64,000 nt of DNA from Bryopsis sp. KO-2023 (lineage: Eukaryota; Chlorophyta; Ulvophyceae; Bryopsidales; Bryopsidaceae), in assembly GCA_030272585.1 (NCBI GenBank), contig BSYQ01000008.1:682001-746000 (forward strand). Direction: 5' to 3'. Below are positions 23,101 through 36,313 of the stretch, piece by piece. Position 1 is the first letter of the stretch, and each line of letters opens with the position of its first letter. The position numbers were made by a program, and so were the translations under genes. The notes beneath the pieces were generated by a model. That model was not told the DNA's origin and made no database searches. It saw only the letters and a program-made list of their open reading frames with translations.

Positions 23101-26100
23101 TTGAACTCTTGGATCAAAGCAAAAAGGTGGTCGAAAGGCGGTCGAGTTTGTGGTCATTGATCTCCGCTTGGGGTCCTTACGCGGATACACTATGCGGAAC
23201 AGATATGATGACGACAGAGCAAGTGGACACAAATATTCTGGCTCATCACCTCGAGGAGTTGATAAAAGAGATTGAACCCATTGAGGTGAGCAATGTCCTT
23301 ATCTGCTTTCCCCTCTCCGTTTGCTCACTTTCAATATCAGGTAAAACGGAAGAGATGGGTTTGAACATGGCAGGCGTTGCCTGTGGCGGACGATGCGGTG
23401 CAATTCACAACTTCCACTCCGCAAGAAGCTCGCCTGGCGGCCAAGATACGCACGATTGTTACTCACTGGACTCGCGATCTCCCCTTGCTTCGAAACCTTT
23501 TTAACCCTGTGGTGAAAGTGAGGCATCGCCGCCACTTGGTCGCCTGGATTGGCCTCGTTGCAAGGCCTGACAGGGGATCTCAGACACCAACAGGTATTCA
23601 AAATACCTTCCGCGTGGCTGAGCAGAATTCACACTCCACAGATGTATGAGAAACAAGAAAGCTTTCTGTTTCTTTCCACCACCAAGTAGTTTGTTTTGTA
23701 TTTCTGCAGATGATCAAGAGCAGGAAGTTTCGGGTTGTCAAGTCTCCGTTTCTTTGTTCCTGTCGCGTGCCAACCAGTTGGAGGATTCTCACCACATGAT
23801 TGGCCATACATACGAAGTTGCTGAGCAGGAGCACAAACTTGAGCAGGAAATAGTGAAATCTCACGATCTGCTGAGCAGAACCAGGGTTGGTGTCGAGAAC
23901 CATTCCGTGCACTACAGGACGATTGTTAATCTCCCTGAGGTCCACAATGCGATTCATCAAGCGCGAAGTATATTACGGGATGTTGCCCGATCGCCCTGGG
24001 TCGGCGGGGTCTCAAAATATTTTCAACAGGAGCAGCGCAACATTGTTTCAGTTCTGAAAGCTGTCCAGGTGATCCTCAATTCACATATTGTTTTTTTCGG
24101 GGGTAACAAACCGCGTCGAGGCTGTCCACAATGAACAAAACATGCTTCCATTTCCCTTCAGACAGGCTGCGGATAGATGCCAACATCTTTACTTGCTACT
24201 GGGCCGAGTATTCTCGTCAAGCGGCCACTCGGCAAGGCTGTCTGTTGAAAACGATCAGTATCAAGATTGCAAAGAAAAATGGTTCGACGTCCTGCGCCAT
24301 ACTTTGGAAAGGCGAGGGAGACTCCTGACTTGCGTGCATGGAGCAGAAGGTCTATCTTCGTGCATTGAGCTCAACACGCGACTGGAACAGGTGACAGCCA
24401 CTAACAGAGAAAAGCTTTAGCTTTATTTGTACATACGTACTAAATAAGAAAAAAAATGTGCCTGTAGGTTCTCCGATCATGCTACAGGATACTGACCTCA
24501 ATGAGGCAAACATGGCCTCGGTTGCACTTCGTCAATGATGAGCAGCTGTTCAATTCCTTGACAACGCACTCCCTTGATACTGGTCCCCTCTTATCTGTGA
24601 TCCGCCAAGTTATCCCAGGAGTACGAGACGTCATCGTGCAAACAACAGACAATAGCACGCTGGTCAAGATGGTTGTGGGTTGGGGAGGAGAGAGGGTTCG
24701 ACTCATTTGTGGAGTCGCGGGCCCTGGAAAAGACCGACTCCCTGAGGACTTCATGAGGGACTTGGAAAATGCTCTAACTTCTTCGATTTATGAATGGACT
24801 CGGCATTGCTTAGAATCTTGTGAATCAAAGGAGGTAATCGATGCAACATCAGCCCTTTGATTGAGTGCCTGAATTCAGACTTTATGTGAACAAATGCTCT
24901 TACAGATTGAGAAATAGTGACCATGAGAAACCATATTGTATTCACACCAATTCTAGAAATATGTAAAAAAATGGAAAACAACACAAACAGCTGGAAAATA
25001 AACGTCACGTCACGATGCATATCATTATATTATGCCAAGGTATTAGTCCTCCTCTGCTCCAATGTTAATGGCCAAGATATGCAAAATATGTATTTTCCAC
25101 AGACGGAGGATGTACAGTGGATTTCATCATATCCATGCCAATGCATTCTCTTGGCGGACGCTGTTCTGTGGAATACCAACGTCGAAGAAGTTCTGAAAAA
25201 GGCGTCAACTGGGAATTACTCGTCTATCGCCAATTTCCGAGAGGGCATCCTTTCTCAGCTGGAGACTCTAGGAGATCAGGTCAGATACCTTTCTGTTGAT
25301 GTCTGCGACAAAGCGAGCAACCGATATGTATCTGACAGTCAATTCTCGACAGCTGCGAGCCGCCGGCAGGGTCTATGTGGACGCTTTGAAGTCTGCGGAC
25401 GATAATGTTTTGGCAGACTGCCGCCAACATATCACCAATTTGAGAGTCATGATTGCGGCCAAAGTTTGTCACAGGTAAGGTGCTACTCGAACATACCTGC
25501 CAGCCAGCTGGCTTCTTTTCTTTTTTTGTGGAGGACATAATAATAATTTCATGGAAAATTCAAGCTAATCAAAAATTTATTTACCCAGGGAAGTCGCAAC
25601 GCGTCTCTTGGATGGAAAAATCACCGATCCACACGACTTCGAGTGGTTTTCTCAACTTCACTATACATGGACGCCAGGTCCAGCGACCCCAATCCCAACC
25701 TTCGATTTGAACGTGGCGCTGGCTGACGTTCAAATGAAGTATGGATACGAGTATCAAACCAAAGGCCACCAAAGCACACTTCTCACCCTCCCTATGACAC
25801 CAAGAGAGATACTCTCAGTGTCAAACATGCTGGGTACTCCATCATGCATAAGGCTTGTGCAAGGGAGTATCAAACCTGGAACATCCTATTTCGAGACCTG
25901 TGAGGTCGCAAGGGCAACTGCTGCAGCTTTTGGCCGCTATTTTGTTGAAGTTCCGTGCTGGGGTGGTGAATCTTTCATAAACACACTCGACCGCGTGATG
26001 GTGGGATTGAGCTGCTGCGCTGCTTGGGGCATTCTCTCCCAGTCAGAGCTCCTTAAACCTGAAGTTCACTCGTGGATCCATTGGCGCATCTCGACGCTTG

Positions 26101-29100
26101 CCAATAAAGTGTCCGTTGATAAGAGGAGATCGCAGCAAGCTGGTACTGAAAACTGTTTCAGGCTTTTCTTGTCTGAGGGACATCGAATTTCGTGTGGCTC
26201 GTCGGACCAAGAGACCAAGCTCGCATCATCGAGCGCGTCTGTGTTCCGATCAGTGGCGATCAGAGTGACCGAACCTCTCTTGATTCTCTTGGAGGTGTGT
26301 CTTAAGAGGCTTGGGCTCAGGAGGCCCAGAGACGGAGCAAAATTGGCCATCTTGCTGTTCGAAGAAATCCAAGAACGCCTCCCTAAGAGGCCCGAGTACG
26401 GGTTTGGACTGCGATTGGGCAAACGCCTGGTAGCATACCTTGAAAAGGCTTTCGCAGCCAAGGAATCTGTGAACAAGGATGAAAGTCGACCACCGAGGAA
26501 CACCTGGGATGCATTCTCAATTGTGTCTAATGTGGACTCCGTCGAAGCGCTGTGCAGCGTCACTCAAGCTTTCCTTAAAAACATTGTTCACCAAGAGGAT
26601 ACGATATACATAAGCGGGATAGTATCCACAATCATGCAAGAAGGAGCAGAATCTGGGATGGAGGAGAAGGCTATTCCGTCAGGGCTCACCCATGGCACAA
26701 TTTCCCAGCACGACAGTTTTGCGTTATCCTTCACGTCCAGAATGGAGCGCATATTTTTTCAGCTGGCCGACAAAAATGTCTTGGGAAGAGTCGCAAGCTC
26801 CATTATAAACTGCTTGTCTATGGAGAAAAGCGTCATTGTGCTGGGATCGCCGAGATCAGGGAAGACAGCATGCTTGCGATACGTTATGGACCAGATGTCC
26901 AAGAGTGGACGCAAATCTCAGATTCGCAAGATATATCCAGGATCCTTGACTTTGGAAGAGCTCTGGGGCGACGAACGTGCATCCGAGAGCTCCAATCGAC
27001 AAGTCACAAAATCCCATTGGTCCAAAACAGTGTCAAAGGTCCGGGAAGCCGCCGCCCAAGAGCAGGGAAAGGGAGATCGTAGTGCGTCAAAAGCTGCGAT
27101 AAGGGATATCTGCAGGGAGTCCTCCTGGGTTGTTCTCGATGGTCCTCTCACAAGCGACGTGTCCGATAGTATAGCGTTCATCCTCAATAGGGAGACACAC
27201 AATGGAACGCCGCTAACGTTTGCTTCGATTCTGCACGGAGAAGTCGTGATTTGGGAAACTGACAGTCTCAGGGGCGCATCCCCCTCAATATGCACCGCCC
27301 CAGTAGTTCACGTCCCTGATCTTACACCACATTTTGATTCTTCGTGGTGCCAGCTGACGAAAGAGCTGCAGTCGAGCATAGTAGTTTCGGAGGAATGTGA
27401 ATCACAGGACTTGAACAAAGAAATACGCTCCTGGAGGAGGTTGGGCCAGGACATTTTCGATTTCTATTCTGGACAGTTCGACAAACTTGATTCATATTCG
27501 CGATGCTTGAAAGACACGGAGACTAAAAAAGCTCGCCTGGGGTGGAGAATCATGACACTGTTCAGCTTCTTGGTGGATGAAGCATCTCATGTATCCAAGG
27601 TACACAACCAAGAGCTGCCTGGCCCACACCTGAACAAAAAGATTCTTGCAGCAGGTTATTATTGATGATTGTTTTTCAGGGTCACCGCTTGGCTCGTAAC
27701 ATTGGAATGGGGCTGATATACTCGTTCGCGTGGGGGCTAGGATGCAGCGTTCGGGAAGAATCGGTTAAACTTGATATCGAACGTGCAATCAGGGAGTCCG
27801 TGGCCTCAAACCAGGTGGGTCCTGAAGGCCGAGCTATGAAACTCTCGAGTTGAAATCAACGTGGTTTTGGATAAGAAGCTGAAACATTGAAATCACAGGT
27901 TGATATTCCTCTCCCTGAAGGCAGCATTTATGAGCACTTGGTGTGCTTTGAATCGATGAAATGGACGAAAATGACAACGGACCCGTTGCATGCCACTGCA
28001 AGCCCCAGAATCGAGAACATATCTTTATTTCACACAGCGTTCCTCGCAACTGCGGCAATTGTCAGGATATCTCTCAAAGCCGGTCTCTGTGTTGCACTGG
28101 TGGGACCAGAGAACTGCGACAAAAACTCGGTTGCGAGGGGGGTTTTCGATTCTGAAGCTCAGGAAAACAGGTATTCTTCCCCTTTATCGTCTGTATCAGT
28201 TTTTTTGCAGCATTCTGTGGGAGAATGGCTGCAAGGTGTTGTCTGCTGCGAAGGGGTCCAACAGTTTTCGTAGCGATGGCGAAAGGTCTCAGAGCGTGCG
28301 ATATCCGCGAGAATATGGAAAGCGAAATTAGAGAATCGGGATACGAAGAGCACTCCCACGCTTCAAAGAGAACCTTGATTCACGTCTGCGATATGTTCAT
28401 CCAATACTCGAAAGAGACGTCATCATCTCTGGAGTTCTTTCGGGAGTGTGCCGACTCAAATGGGTTTATTGATGGCCAAGGCAATCGGTAAAGTACCACC
28501 AGCGCCTTTTTATCTCACCACCACAAAGGTTTCCGTTCGATTGACAGGAGAACATTTCACAGGAGAAAAATACCTTCTGCACAACTGTTAGCAACGGCAC
28601 AGGACATGCCGCACGGAAATAATATGCGGTTGGAGAGCCTGATGGTCCCTATTTGCGTCCCCCCCTCTACTTCCGGATGTGGAGAGGTCCCAACCGCAGT
28701 ATTTGGCTCATATACCACTCGGGTTATCATTCGAAAAGTTTTGGACAACGCCATTGAAGGTACGTGGCCCCAGCATACTCTTGGGGTCGATTCTGTTTCT
28801 TTTAAGAGGATTCAGACAGGTTTTTTGTGTGAATTTGTTGTTAATTAAACACAGACTTGTGCAAGGATCTCCTACCATTCCAGTCGCCCTTTACGTTTGA
28901 ACCGATGGGTGGGATTCTTAGGTTCTGCACCAGAGGAAATCTTGGGTGATATTTGTGGCGCTCTCGAAAAGACGAAGAGTATTTTTCTCGAGTCGGGTCA
29001 CTGCCAGCAAAGCCAGTGGAACACGGCTGGTCTTTTCCGAATCTTCCAAAGGCTTCATTTGTGGATCAAAGCGTGTCCAGGGCCTGGTGGTTCAAAAGCA

Positions 29101-32100
29101 ACTATCAGTGCGGGGGAGAAGAACTGCTCAAGAAGTGCTTTTGAACAAGAAAGAAATTGGATAGCATTCGCCATGGCGAATGCAATCGCTCGAGAATTCA
29201 TGGATGGAGTCGATGAGGCTACAGCTAAACCCTTGGGGAAAAGGATACGTGATTGCATGGCAGATTTTCTGGGGACATGCGAAGCAAAGGAAGGCTTTTC
29301 AGAAGGTAGATACATATTTTCCATCCACCAAAAAAAATTCCATTGCCGAGTTGATTGTATGAATTGCTCGAATCAGACTAAAAATCCCTGGTACACAAAC
29401 AGAAGAGGGAAGCGAGAATGTGGCGGTTGGACCATCTGAGCCAGTTCTCAGGGACCTTCAAATGGTACTCGATCATGGATTCGATTCACAGGAACCAGTT
29501 GCGTGTTCACTGAAGACGATCAAAGGTCGTATTCTCGAAGCGCTGGGCGCCCAGGTCCTTCCCTCAGCAGCCACTCGACCGGAGGGTCAGGAGAACGTTG
29601 ATGAACATCTGGAACGAGATGTCAGTCACCGGGAACAGTGCTGGATAGCGTTGTGCAAGAGAAGGTTGAGAAGTACCAACGTTGCCAGGTCCACTATCCT
29701 TCTAAGGTCAAATTTACTGCTGCCGTGGAATTTGGGCAACGTTTTGCTTGTCGGGCCCGAGTCATCAAAGAATACAATCGCAAGAGTTGCCGCCACAGTG
29801 CTCGACCGTAAGTGCCTCACACCCGAGGTCGTTGGTTTCGAAGATCCCACCAGAGCATTCCACGCGGCGCTCCGGAACGCGATTCAAATTATCCGCCAGC
29901 AGGAAGAGGCCGTGGTGTTGTATCTGGGGGAGAAGTTTTCCAACAATGATAGGGTTCTATCCTTGATACAAAACATGTTCGTCAGCCGCCGATTCGCATC
30001 TTACAGTGGCGGCAGTGAAGACCAGGGATTCGGTGTGGGTGGCAACATCTTGCCATCCAGTCCAATTTTACAGGACGGCTTCCAAGACAGGAGCGAATGC
30101 TCGCACAACAAGAATATGCAGATGATTGAACGGAAATTGCGTATTGTGGTTGGCATGGAGGAGCACCGTCTCAGAGACATTTCACTCTCGCACCCTTCCA
30201 TTTTGGACAGCTCCACAGTCCAAAGACTTAGCCCCCCAACCGATCAAGTACTTAAATCCTATTGTGCGGAGTCTGTTGCTGCCTACGAAACAGTTAGCAT
30301 GGCAACCCTGTTCAGTGCTTCTTCAAGTGAGCATCGGAATGCCTCAGACAAAGCTATCCTTTCCAAGCAATTGCCCAGTTCTTCCACAGTTGATGAGGAT
30401 TCTTCTGGAAAAGAGCAGGAGCATCTTTTGGGTCAGCCATCAGAATCTGGCGAACGACTTTTGAAGTATCTTTCGAATAGTCGCAAAACGAAACTCTCAA
30501 AGGAATTGTTTGGAGAAAATATGAGGAAGCTGGTGATCGAGGCGGTCACTGCTCTGCACCAGACGTCCGAAAAATACCTAGGGAAGTCGCAGCCACTGAG
30601 CAAAATCGATGACATTCTCCTTGTATTCGGAACCATATACTCCGTATGCCACAAGCGACTGCAACACCACAGATCCCAGCTCAAACGCAGCATTGATAGG
30701 CTCAAATCTATTCGCGAAGATATAAAGGAGACTGAACTTCGGATTCAAGACGGAAGGGAGCAACTGAAGGTACTGGCAGTCTGAGCTATGCACTGTTTCA
30801 CGAAAATGGAATCGTCTTTCTATTGATGGAAAGAGTAACAGCTTGAATGCTCTTCATTACCCCACACCTCAAATCTGGAAGGCGATATGTAATGCTGTAG
30901 GACCTGGAAGCGGAGTGCACCTCGCTCAAGGAGCAACTTGTTGTGAGTGAGCGTACTATTCTAGGGTCGAGCAATACTTTGGAAGCAGAGCAATCGAAAG
31001 TAGGATTGAAAGTTACAGCTCTTGATGAAACCAGAAGAGATATTGAACACGCAATTATAACTGCTGACGAGCGCTACGAGAAAGCGGTGGCGGATGTTCT
31101 TGCCTTGGCAGATGGCGATGTTAATGAGCTGAAGGGGTATCTCTCGCCACCAAGTGCGTTCTTACAAAAACAATTTAGGCTTTTAGATAGTGGACCTTGA
31201 CTTGTAGTATCTGCTGGAGTCTGGAGACTAAGGTTCTTTTCAACTCACTCCCCAGCTCTGGTCCAGCTCGTCATGGAGGCAATCTGCATAATTTTCGACT
31301 ATCAGGCTGATTGGGGCAATGCAAAGCGACTGCTGAATGACAATCAAATCACTTTGAAGCAGAGGATGAATAGATACCAGGTCCGATCTCTGCAAGAGGG
31401 GAAAGCCAAACGGCTGCTCAAGATTGTCCAGAATCCAGGCTTTAAACCTGAGACTGTGCGCTTAGTGTGTGGGGCTGCAGAGTCGCTGTGTGCGTGGGTT
31501 CTGTGTGTGGTGCAGTACTTTCAAAAGTCGAAAGAAGTGGAGAAAAGGTAGAGTGAAAATATTCACCTCCGACGTCCCGAGAACCCGCTTCTCAAAACGA
31601 TGGAACGGATTTTGTGCAATTGTTTTGACGTTGCTGGAATTCTGGTAGGTCACAGCATCTTAATGAGCAAGAAGAGGAAGTCCGTTCATTTCAAAGGTCC
31701 ATTCGAACGCGGAGGAGGGATCTACGAGCGGCGAAAGATCACCTCGACAAGCTTGGAAAAAAGAATGCCCAAACCTTGCGTGTTAAACGCGACGTACAGC
31801 ATGCTTTGCGACAAGATATCTCGCAGGTGGAACAGTCCAACGCAATTGCTGAGACTTTGGAAGCCCAGAGGGAAAGCTGGTGTGCGAAAGTGGAGGTCAG
31901 ACCTGTTATGAAAAACACTCCTATTGCATTGCCAAGGCCATCGCATTCTTGTTGTTTTTTGGTCTCACACAGAAAGAATCGTATTTTCTCAGGAACTGGG
32001 TTGCTGCCTCGACCGCTTGTTTGGCAACTCCATTCTTGGGGCTTTCTGTGTCGTGCACTGGGGCGCACTGACTGAGAGCGTGCGCTCCGAGCTCCTGGGA

Positions 32101-35100
32101 AAGTGGTGCGAGGATGCAAGTTTGATGAAACTGGAGACAACTGAGCCCTTCAACTTGTGTGATTTCTTCAAAGAGGGGGCTGGCGGTGCACAAGACAAGT
32201 ACTGGCCCCAAACAGTAATTTTCGACGGACGGTTGAAGGAAAATCTATTGATCACAGGTAAGAGATCAATCAATCGATGATTACATGTTGCCTGATGAGC
32301 CAATCTGCTCCTATTGCAACCCAATACCAGACAATCACTTCGTCAAAAAAACAGTCTTGGATCCATAAGCCCTTCTGCAAGAAACAACCAAAAAAACAAA
32401 AAGAAACTTACAGATAGGAAATATTTACAGTTTGCAAAACCAAATGAGCCATTCTTAAAACACCACTTAAACCAAGTTGGATGGTTCAGGATTGGCACCA
32501 AGTGTTCCACTTCTCATTGATCCCGACATGGAGGCTGTAACCCTCATCAAATCCATGGATACATCTGCGCGATGGAGTGTACTGTCGGCGGAGGGTGGAA
32601 GTGTTGCTGATGATGCCCTCTCAGCGATCCAGAACGGAAACAAAGTGCTTCTGGAGATCCAAGACGCCTCGACTCACTCCCGCGCGTTGCAAGACCTACT
32701 CCTGCATTTTCAATCCTGTTTCCATGAGCCACTCATGTCTCACTTCGGGAAGACGTCGGCCACGACTCCGGGATGGAACATTGTCGACAAGAGCTTATTT
32801 TTCTTCACCAGAAACCCCCACTTTTCTGGGGACGCGGTGACGGACGAACTTCATACGGTCGTCGATTTCAGCCTTGGTAAAGAGGCCTTGCGTATGAGGA
32901 TGGGATCCATCGTGCTCAGAGCGGTGTCTTCAGATGTTGATATGAGGGTTAGAGAAGTGCGAGGTGCTCTCGAATTGGCAAACCTCAGCATCGAAAATAA
33001 CTTGGATGCCATCGTCTCTTACATTTCTCAGGTATAAGAGCTTCTTGTGATGGCATTGCTCCCAGTCACCTACTCAAGAGAGTTCTTTTGTCTTGAAGCT
33101 GTTTAATATCATCTTGAAATGCCTTTTTTCAGGCAGAGGGTGAGGTTTGGAACAACAAACAGCTGCTTAATGTCCTGACAAACCGAATAGAGGGATCGGA
33201 ATCACTTCGAACTGACCTGGACAGCCTGGAAAAAGAGCTGGATGAATTGGTGTACGCAACCACCTGCCTTGCGCCGATAGGCAGGATGCTCTGCTATTTG
33301 CACGAAGCGGTGGAGTTAATCGCAGAGCGATCCCCCAGCTGCGAGATGTCCTTCTCGCAGTTTTCTTTGATGTTTCGTTCTATCCTTCGTGAATCACTGC
33401 AAGATCCGGACCTCCATCAATCACTCAAAGACAGCATTCTAGGGAGGTTGAAAAAGAAGATGCGCCACTCAGCCTCCGTGCAAGAAGATGAACCAGCGCC
33501 GCTCCCCTCGAATGAGAATCACACTTTGCATTCAGATTCAGTCGGGAACATCACCCAGCTCATGCAAGTTTTGTGCAGAGACTTGACATTGTCCATCTGC
33601 GCCCTCTGGCCCAACAACTACGGGGAAACGTTGAAGTTTCTCATGATGTGTTGGTTCGAAGCCGAGTCCAAAGGAGTTTCCACAGAGGAGATTGAGTTTT
33701 TGCGTGACTTACTTGTTTGCAACATCGGTCCACCCTCCTGGAGGTCGAAAGACGGTGGGGAGCGAGAAGGGAGCGGGTGTACCTCCTCCATTGAGAGAAT
33801 ATCATCCCAAAGTCTCCACCTGTCGGATGACTTTGTGCGCGCTGTGATGTCGTCCGGAGAAGATGTTCTTGGATCCGTTCAGTCATGGGGCACCGGGGAT
33901 ATGGACGCATCTGTGGAAGATTTGAAGAGCGTTTTTTGGCTGGAAGAGCACTATCCCTCATCTACTTTTGAGGTGGTGTATTCATTTCATCTAGCAACGA
34001 TCACAAAGAAATCCTTCGCCAGGGCAAAAGTGGCATACTTTTGCGGAGCTTTCAACCGTGAATCTTTGTTTTCCTGACGCTATGTGTGTGGTTGCTTGTT
34101 TTCGCAGGGAGTGTCATTGTCGTTTAGAGACAAGCTAACAAAGTTTCGATGGCGATCAGTCGCCCTTGATGTGGAGGCCTTCGATACGGAATCCCGCCTC
34201 GTCCCAACAGAATGGAGAGGGAGGCTCTGCGCATTTCATCTGGCCATTTTGACTCATATACTCGCGCCACACCGATTTGCGCTCACAATACGCAGACTAT
34301 GGAATGCGGTGATGGGGCCAGAGGAAGAGCTTTCAACAACGAAACACTTGGAGCATCTATTAGCAACGACCCCTGCATCTATTCCTGTGGTGCTACACTA
34401 CACAGGTGAGCCCACTGTTTGCAGGTGCCGTCATGGACAGTTGTACTTTCCCGCAGGGTGTAATGAATATGATGGCGTGCAGGGAGAGGGTGCCCAATCT
34501 CGAGGCTACGCAAACTGGAGGCTTTGTCCTCCGTTGATCAGGCAAACAAAGTCGAATACCAATCGCCAACGAGCCTTGTTGTTTTACCTGCCTCATCCCT
34601 AAACACTCAAAAAGCAGAGGAGACGGTGCTACACGCAATGGAGAATGGACAATGGATTGCTCTTCGAGACGTTTTGGCCGATGTCCATGTCAGTCTTGGA
34701 GTGCTGAAGATATTAGCGTCAGCATCAAAGCCAGCGCGTGCGAATTTCCGACTCTTTTTCTGTGTACCCTCCACAGAACTGAATGACCTTCCTGGTGAGT
34801 CCAACCTCTGCCATCAATAATCTTGATATTATATTATGTTTTGCGACATCGAAGGATCAAATTTCTGAAATTTCAAGGATGTAGGTTGCATTCGACATTC
34901 CAGCCTCCTTTTCTCTACTGAAGATCCAAAATCCATCCACCTGGAGCTTATCGATGCGCTGGAGACCCTATCCTGTTCAACTTCAGACCAAGTAGCTAGT
35001 CGTCCTTTCTTTGAAAAGAAAACGAACGCACCTTTGCACAAATCATCTTCCATGGGGAACCTGAAAGCTTCTCAAGACATTTCAATCACATCCCGACGGC

Positions 35101-36313
35101 GGGATCACCAGCTCCACGCAACCTCTTCCACAGCAGCAGCCCCAGGGATGCTGGAGGATACAAGCAGGGCCACCTCTATGGTGCTCTGGAGAAAAATTTC
35201 CTTCGGTCTGGTGCTTGCTTTCTCATCCAGCCTGCACATCTACCGTCGGAGTTCTATCGCGTTGTCCGGCAGAACCGAAAACGACCTCGTCAGAGGAGTT
35301 CATTTCATTTGGAATGTCCTCCATGAGAGAACGGCTCGCGGTAGAGACTTGTTCGGGATCAATATTGCTGAACTCAGGGCGTCGCTATCGTCAATCGTTT
35401 TTGGCTACGAGGGGAGTGGGAAAGAGGGACAGGTTGGTGATCGCTACGTCAAGCTGGTGCATTATCTTGTGGAGTCCTTCCACTAAATATGAACACCAAC
35501 ACGAATAACACATCCCAGTCCCCTTGGTGACATGAAATGGAAAAACGCAATTGAGATCCACGATTCAACGATGTTTTTGAATAAAAGATAACAGTCGATT
35601 GTCAGCGTCCGGCGCTTTACCCTGCTCCAGGAAAAGGAGAAAAAAAATATTTCGTGGAGAAAGATGTACACGAATAAAACATACCGACCAAAATATCACA
35701 AAGTATGCCTGGCCTAAGTCTTTTACACTAGCAGAGAAAAAATAAGTACCAATGATCGCATATTAACCACCTCAATGGACCAGCAATATCGCTTTTGTAA
35801 TTCAGGGAGAACTCTTGCTGGAGAAGTTCATTCCTGATGATATTTGCGGCAACGAGTCCTTCCCGTGGGATATCTTCAATGTTCCTGATCAGGACTCAGG
35901 TTACGACAGTGATTCCGAGGAGCTACCAGAGCACCCGTCCTTGGAGAGCTACAAATGGTAAGTGAGCTTGCCCTTCCTCAAGCGTCCTTGACTCTGGAGA
36001 GTATCTACAGTTTATCCCTTTCAATTGACTCGATTTGCTTGCACACAAGACAAACATTTCTCAAAACAGGACGCACACACACCTTCCCCATTAATATCGA
36101 AAACGATGCAGGCGTGCAACAGTTTGAAAATTCGGCGTTTTGGCGTGTTCTAAGAGACGGTTGTATTGTAGGTATGTGGAAAACCACTTGCTACCTGGAA
36201 ATCGAAGCTTGCGAGATATTTGCTCCAGCCAAGCCCATTTGTTGCTGGCTGCCCACGCTGACGAGTCCTTGTCCCTGTGGCAAATCGTAGCGAGAGTTTG
36301 GACGTCAAACTGA
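17145..36313 (+). CDS. Divergent axonemal-type dynein heavy chain with degenerate AAA sites (DNHD1-like?)
   Basis: Dynein heavy chains are ring-shaped AAA+ motors that walk on microtubules. This gene has roughly 35-45 exons separated by short introns. Fixed exons include 17145-17394, 18268-18573, 25589-27599, 35806-35957 and 36172-36313. Domains in order: tail, with YDPYDLVVV and ISQRGVTHI as in single-headed inner-arm dyneins; linker (VQWISSYPCQCILLADAVLW); AAA1 entry MKYGYEY; AAA2; AAA3; AAA4; stalk with microtubule-binding domain (SLCAWVLCVVQYFQK); AAA5; AAA6. AAA1 lacks both Walker motifs, AAA2 keeps GSPRSGKT, and AAA3 and AAA4 are altered. Long exons stay open, arguing against a pseudogene. 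The C-terminal domain seems very short. DNHD1, a divergent animal dynein-like protein, is the nearest idea, but orthology is unproven. The first exon and many junctions are provisional. Confidence 0.85.
25589..26200 (+). other. Dynein AAA1 module lacking Walker A and Walker B
   Basis: The linker-AAA1 junction is recognisable: DFEWFSQLHYTW, MKYGYEY and LTLPMTPRE correspond to family positions DFEWLKQLRYYW, FKYGYEYLG and ITPLTDR. Where active dyneins have GPAGTGKTET, this protein reads VQGSIKPGTSYFET at about 25855-25900. Where they have CFDEFNRI, it reads AWGILSQSELL at about 26020-26055. The P-loop Gly-Lys-Thr and the Asp-Glu pair are therefore absent. AAA1 is the main ATP-hydrolysis site in known dyneins. 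Confidence 0.85.
26730..27330 (+). other. Dynein AAA2 module with intact P-loop
   Basis: VIVLGSPRSGKTACLRYV at about 26833-26885 is a canonical Walker A. It is followed by SLTLEELWGD (the family's LTPDELYG position), WVVLDGP (Walker B strand, Asp-Gly-Pro as in other AAA2 modules), and the HGEVVIWE and SLRGASPSIC segments matching the sensor region. This is the only one of AAA1-4 with a normal P-loop here. Confidence 0.85.
27890..28780 (+). other. Dynein AAA3 module with degenerate P-loop
   Basis: CVALVGPENCDKNSVARGV at about 28087-28140 takes the place of GPTGTGKS, so the Gly before Lys is Asp and Ser/Thr after it is Asn. Downstream, SLEFFRECADSNGFID matches the IEFLRQWMDHGGWYD segment of family members. 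Exon borders at 28170-28560 are uncertain. Confidence 0.7.
29620..30320 (+). other. Dynein AAA4 module with degenerate P-loop
   Basis: GNVLLVGPESSKNTIARVAA at about 29737-29795 aligns with GNALLVGVGGSGRQSLTRLA of other dyneins but is one residue shorter and lacks Gly-Lys/Arg-Gln-Ser order. RKLRIVVGMEEHRLRDISLS and HPSILDSSTVQRL follow, matching the sensor I and helix region before the stalk. Confidence 0.75.
30590..31650 (+). other. Dynein stalk coiled coil and microtubule-binding domain
   Basis: A charged coiled coil (QLKRSIDRLKSIREDIKETE and a second exon from 30901) leads to VNELKGYLSPPS, then LVMEAICIIFDYQADWGNAK, QNPGFKPETVRLV and SLCAWVLCVVQYFQK. These match the stalk tip and its conserved Pro and Trp positions in functional heavy chains. 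The track-binding tip seems retained even though AAA1 is degenerate. Confidence 0.82.
31990..36313 (+). other. Dynein AAA5, AAA6 and shortened C terminus
   Basis: AAA5 begins ELGCCLDRLFGNSILGAF, with VPLLIDPDMEAVTLIK. AAA6 includes ALWPNNYGETLKFLMM and ASIPVVLHYTGE (the PIIFILSPG position). ENGQWIALRDV takes the place of GGWVVLQNCHL. EGQVGDRYVKLVHYL matches GGRVTDDYDRR. The chain then runs through exon 35806-35957 and a last exon 36172-36313, joined in phase at a Trp codon, and stops at TGA 36311-36313. Only about 47 residues follow the position where a several-hundred-residue C-terminal domain normally lies. Confidence 0.65.

Noticed and set aside
17145-36313. Dynein gene considered as a pseudogene because catalytic motifs are missing
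   Set aside because: Long exons are uninterrupted, splice phases agree where checked, and AAA2, stalk tip and AAA6 signatures are preserved. Motif loss looks selective rather than random decay.
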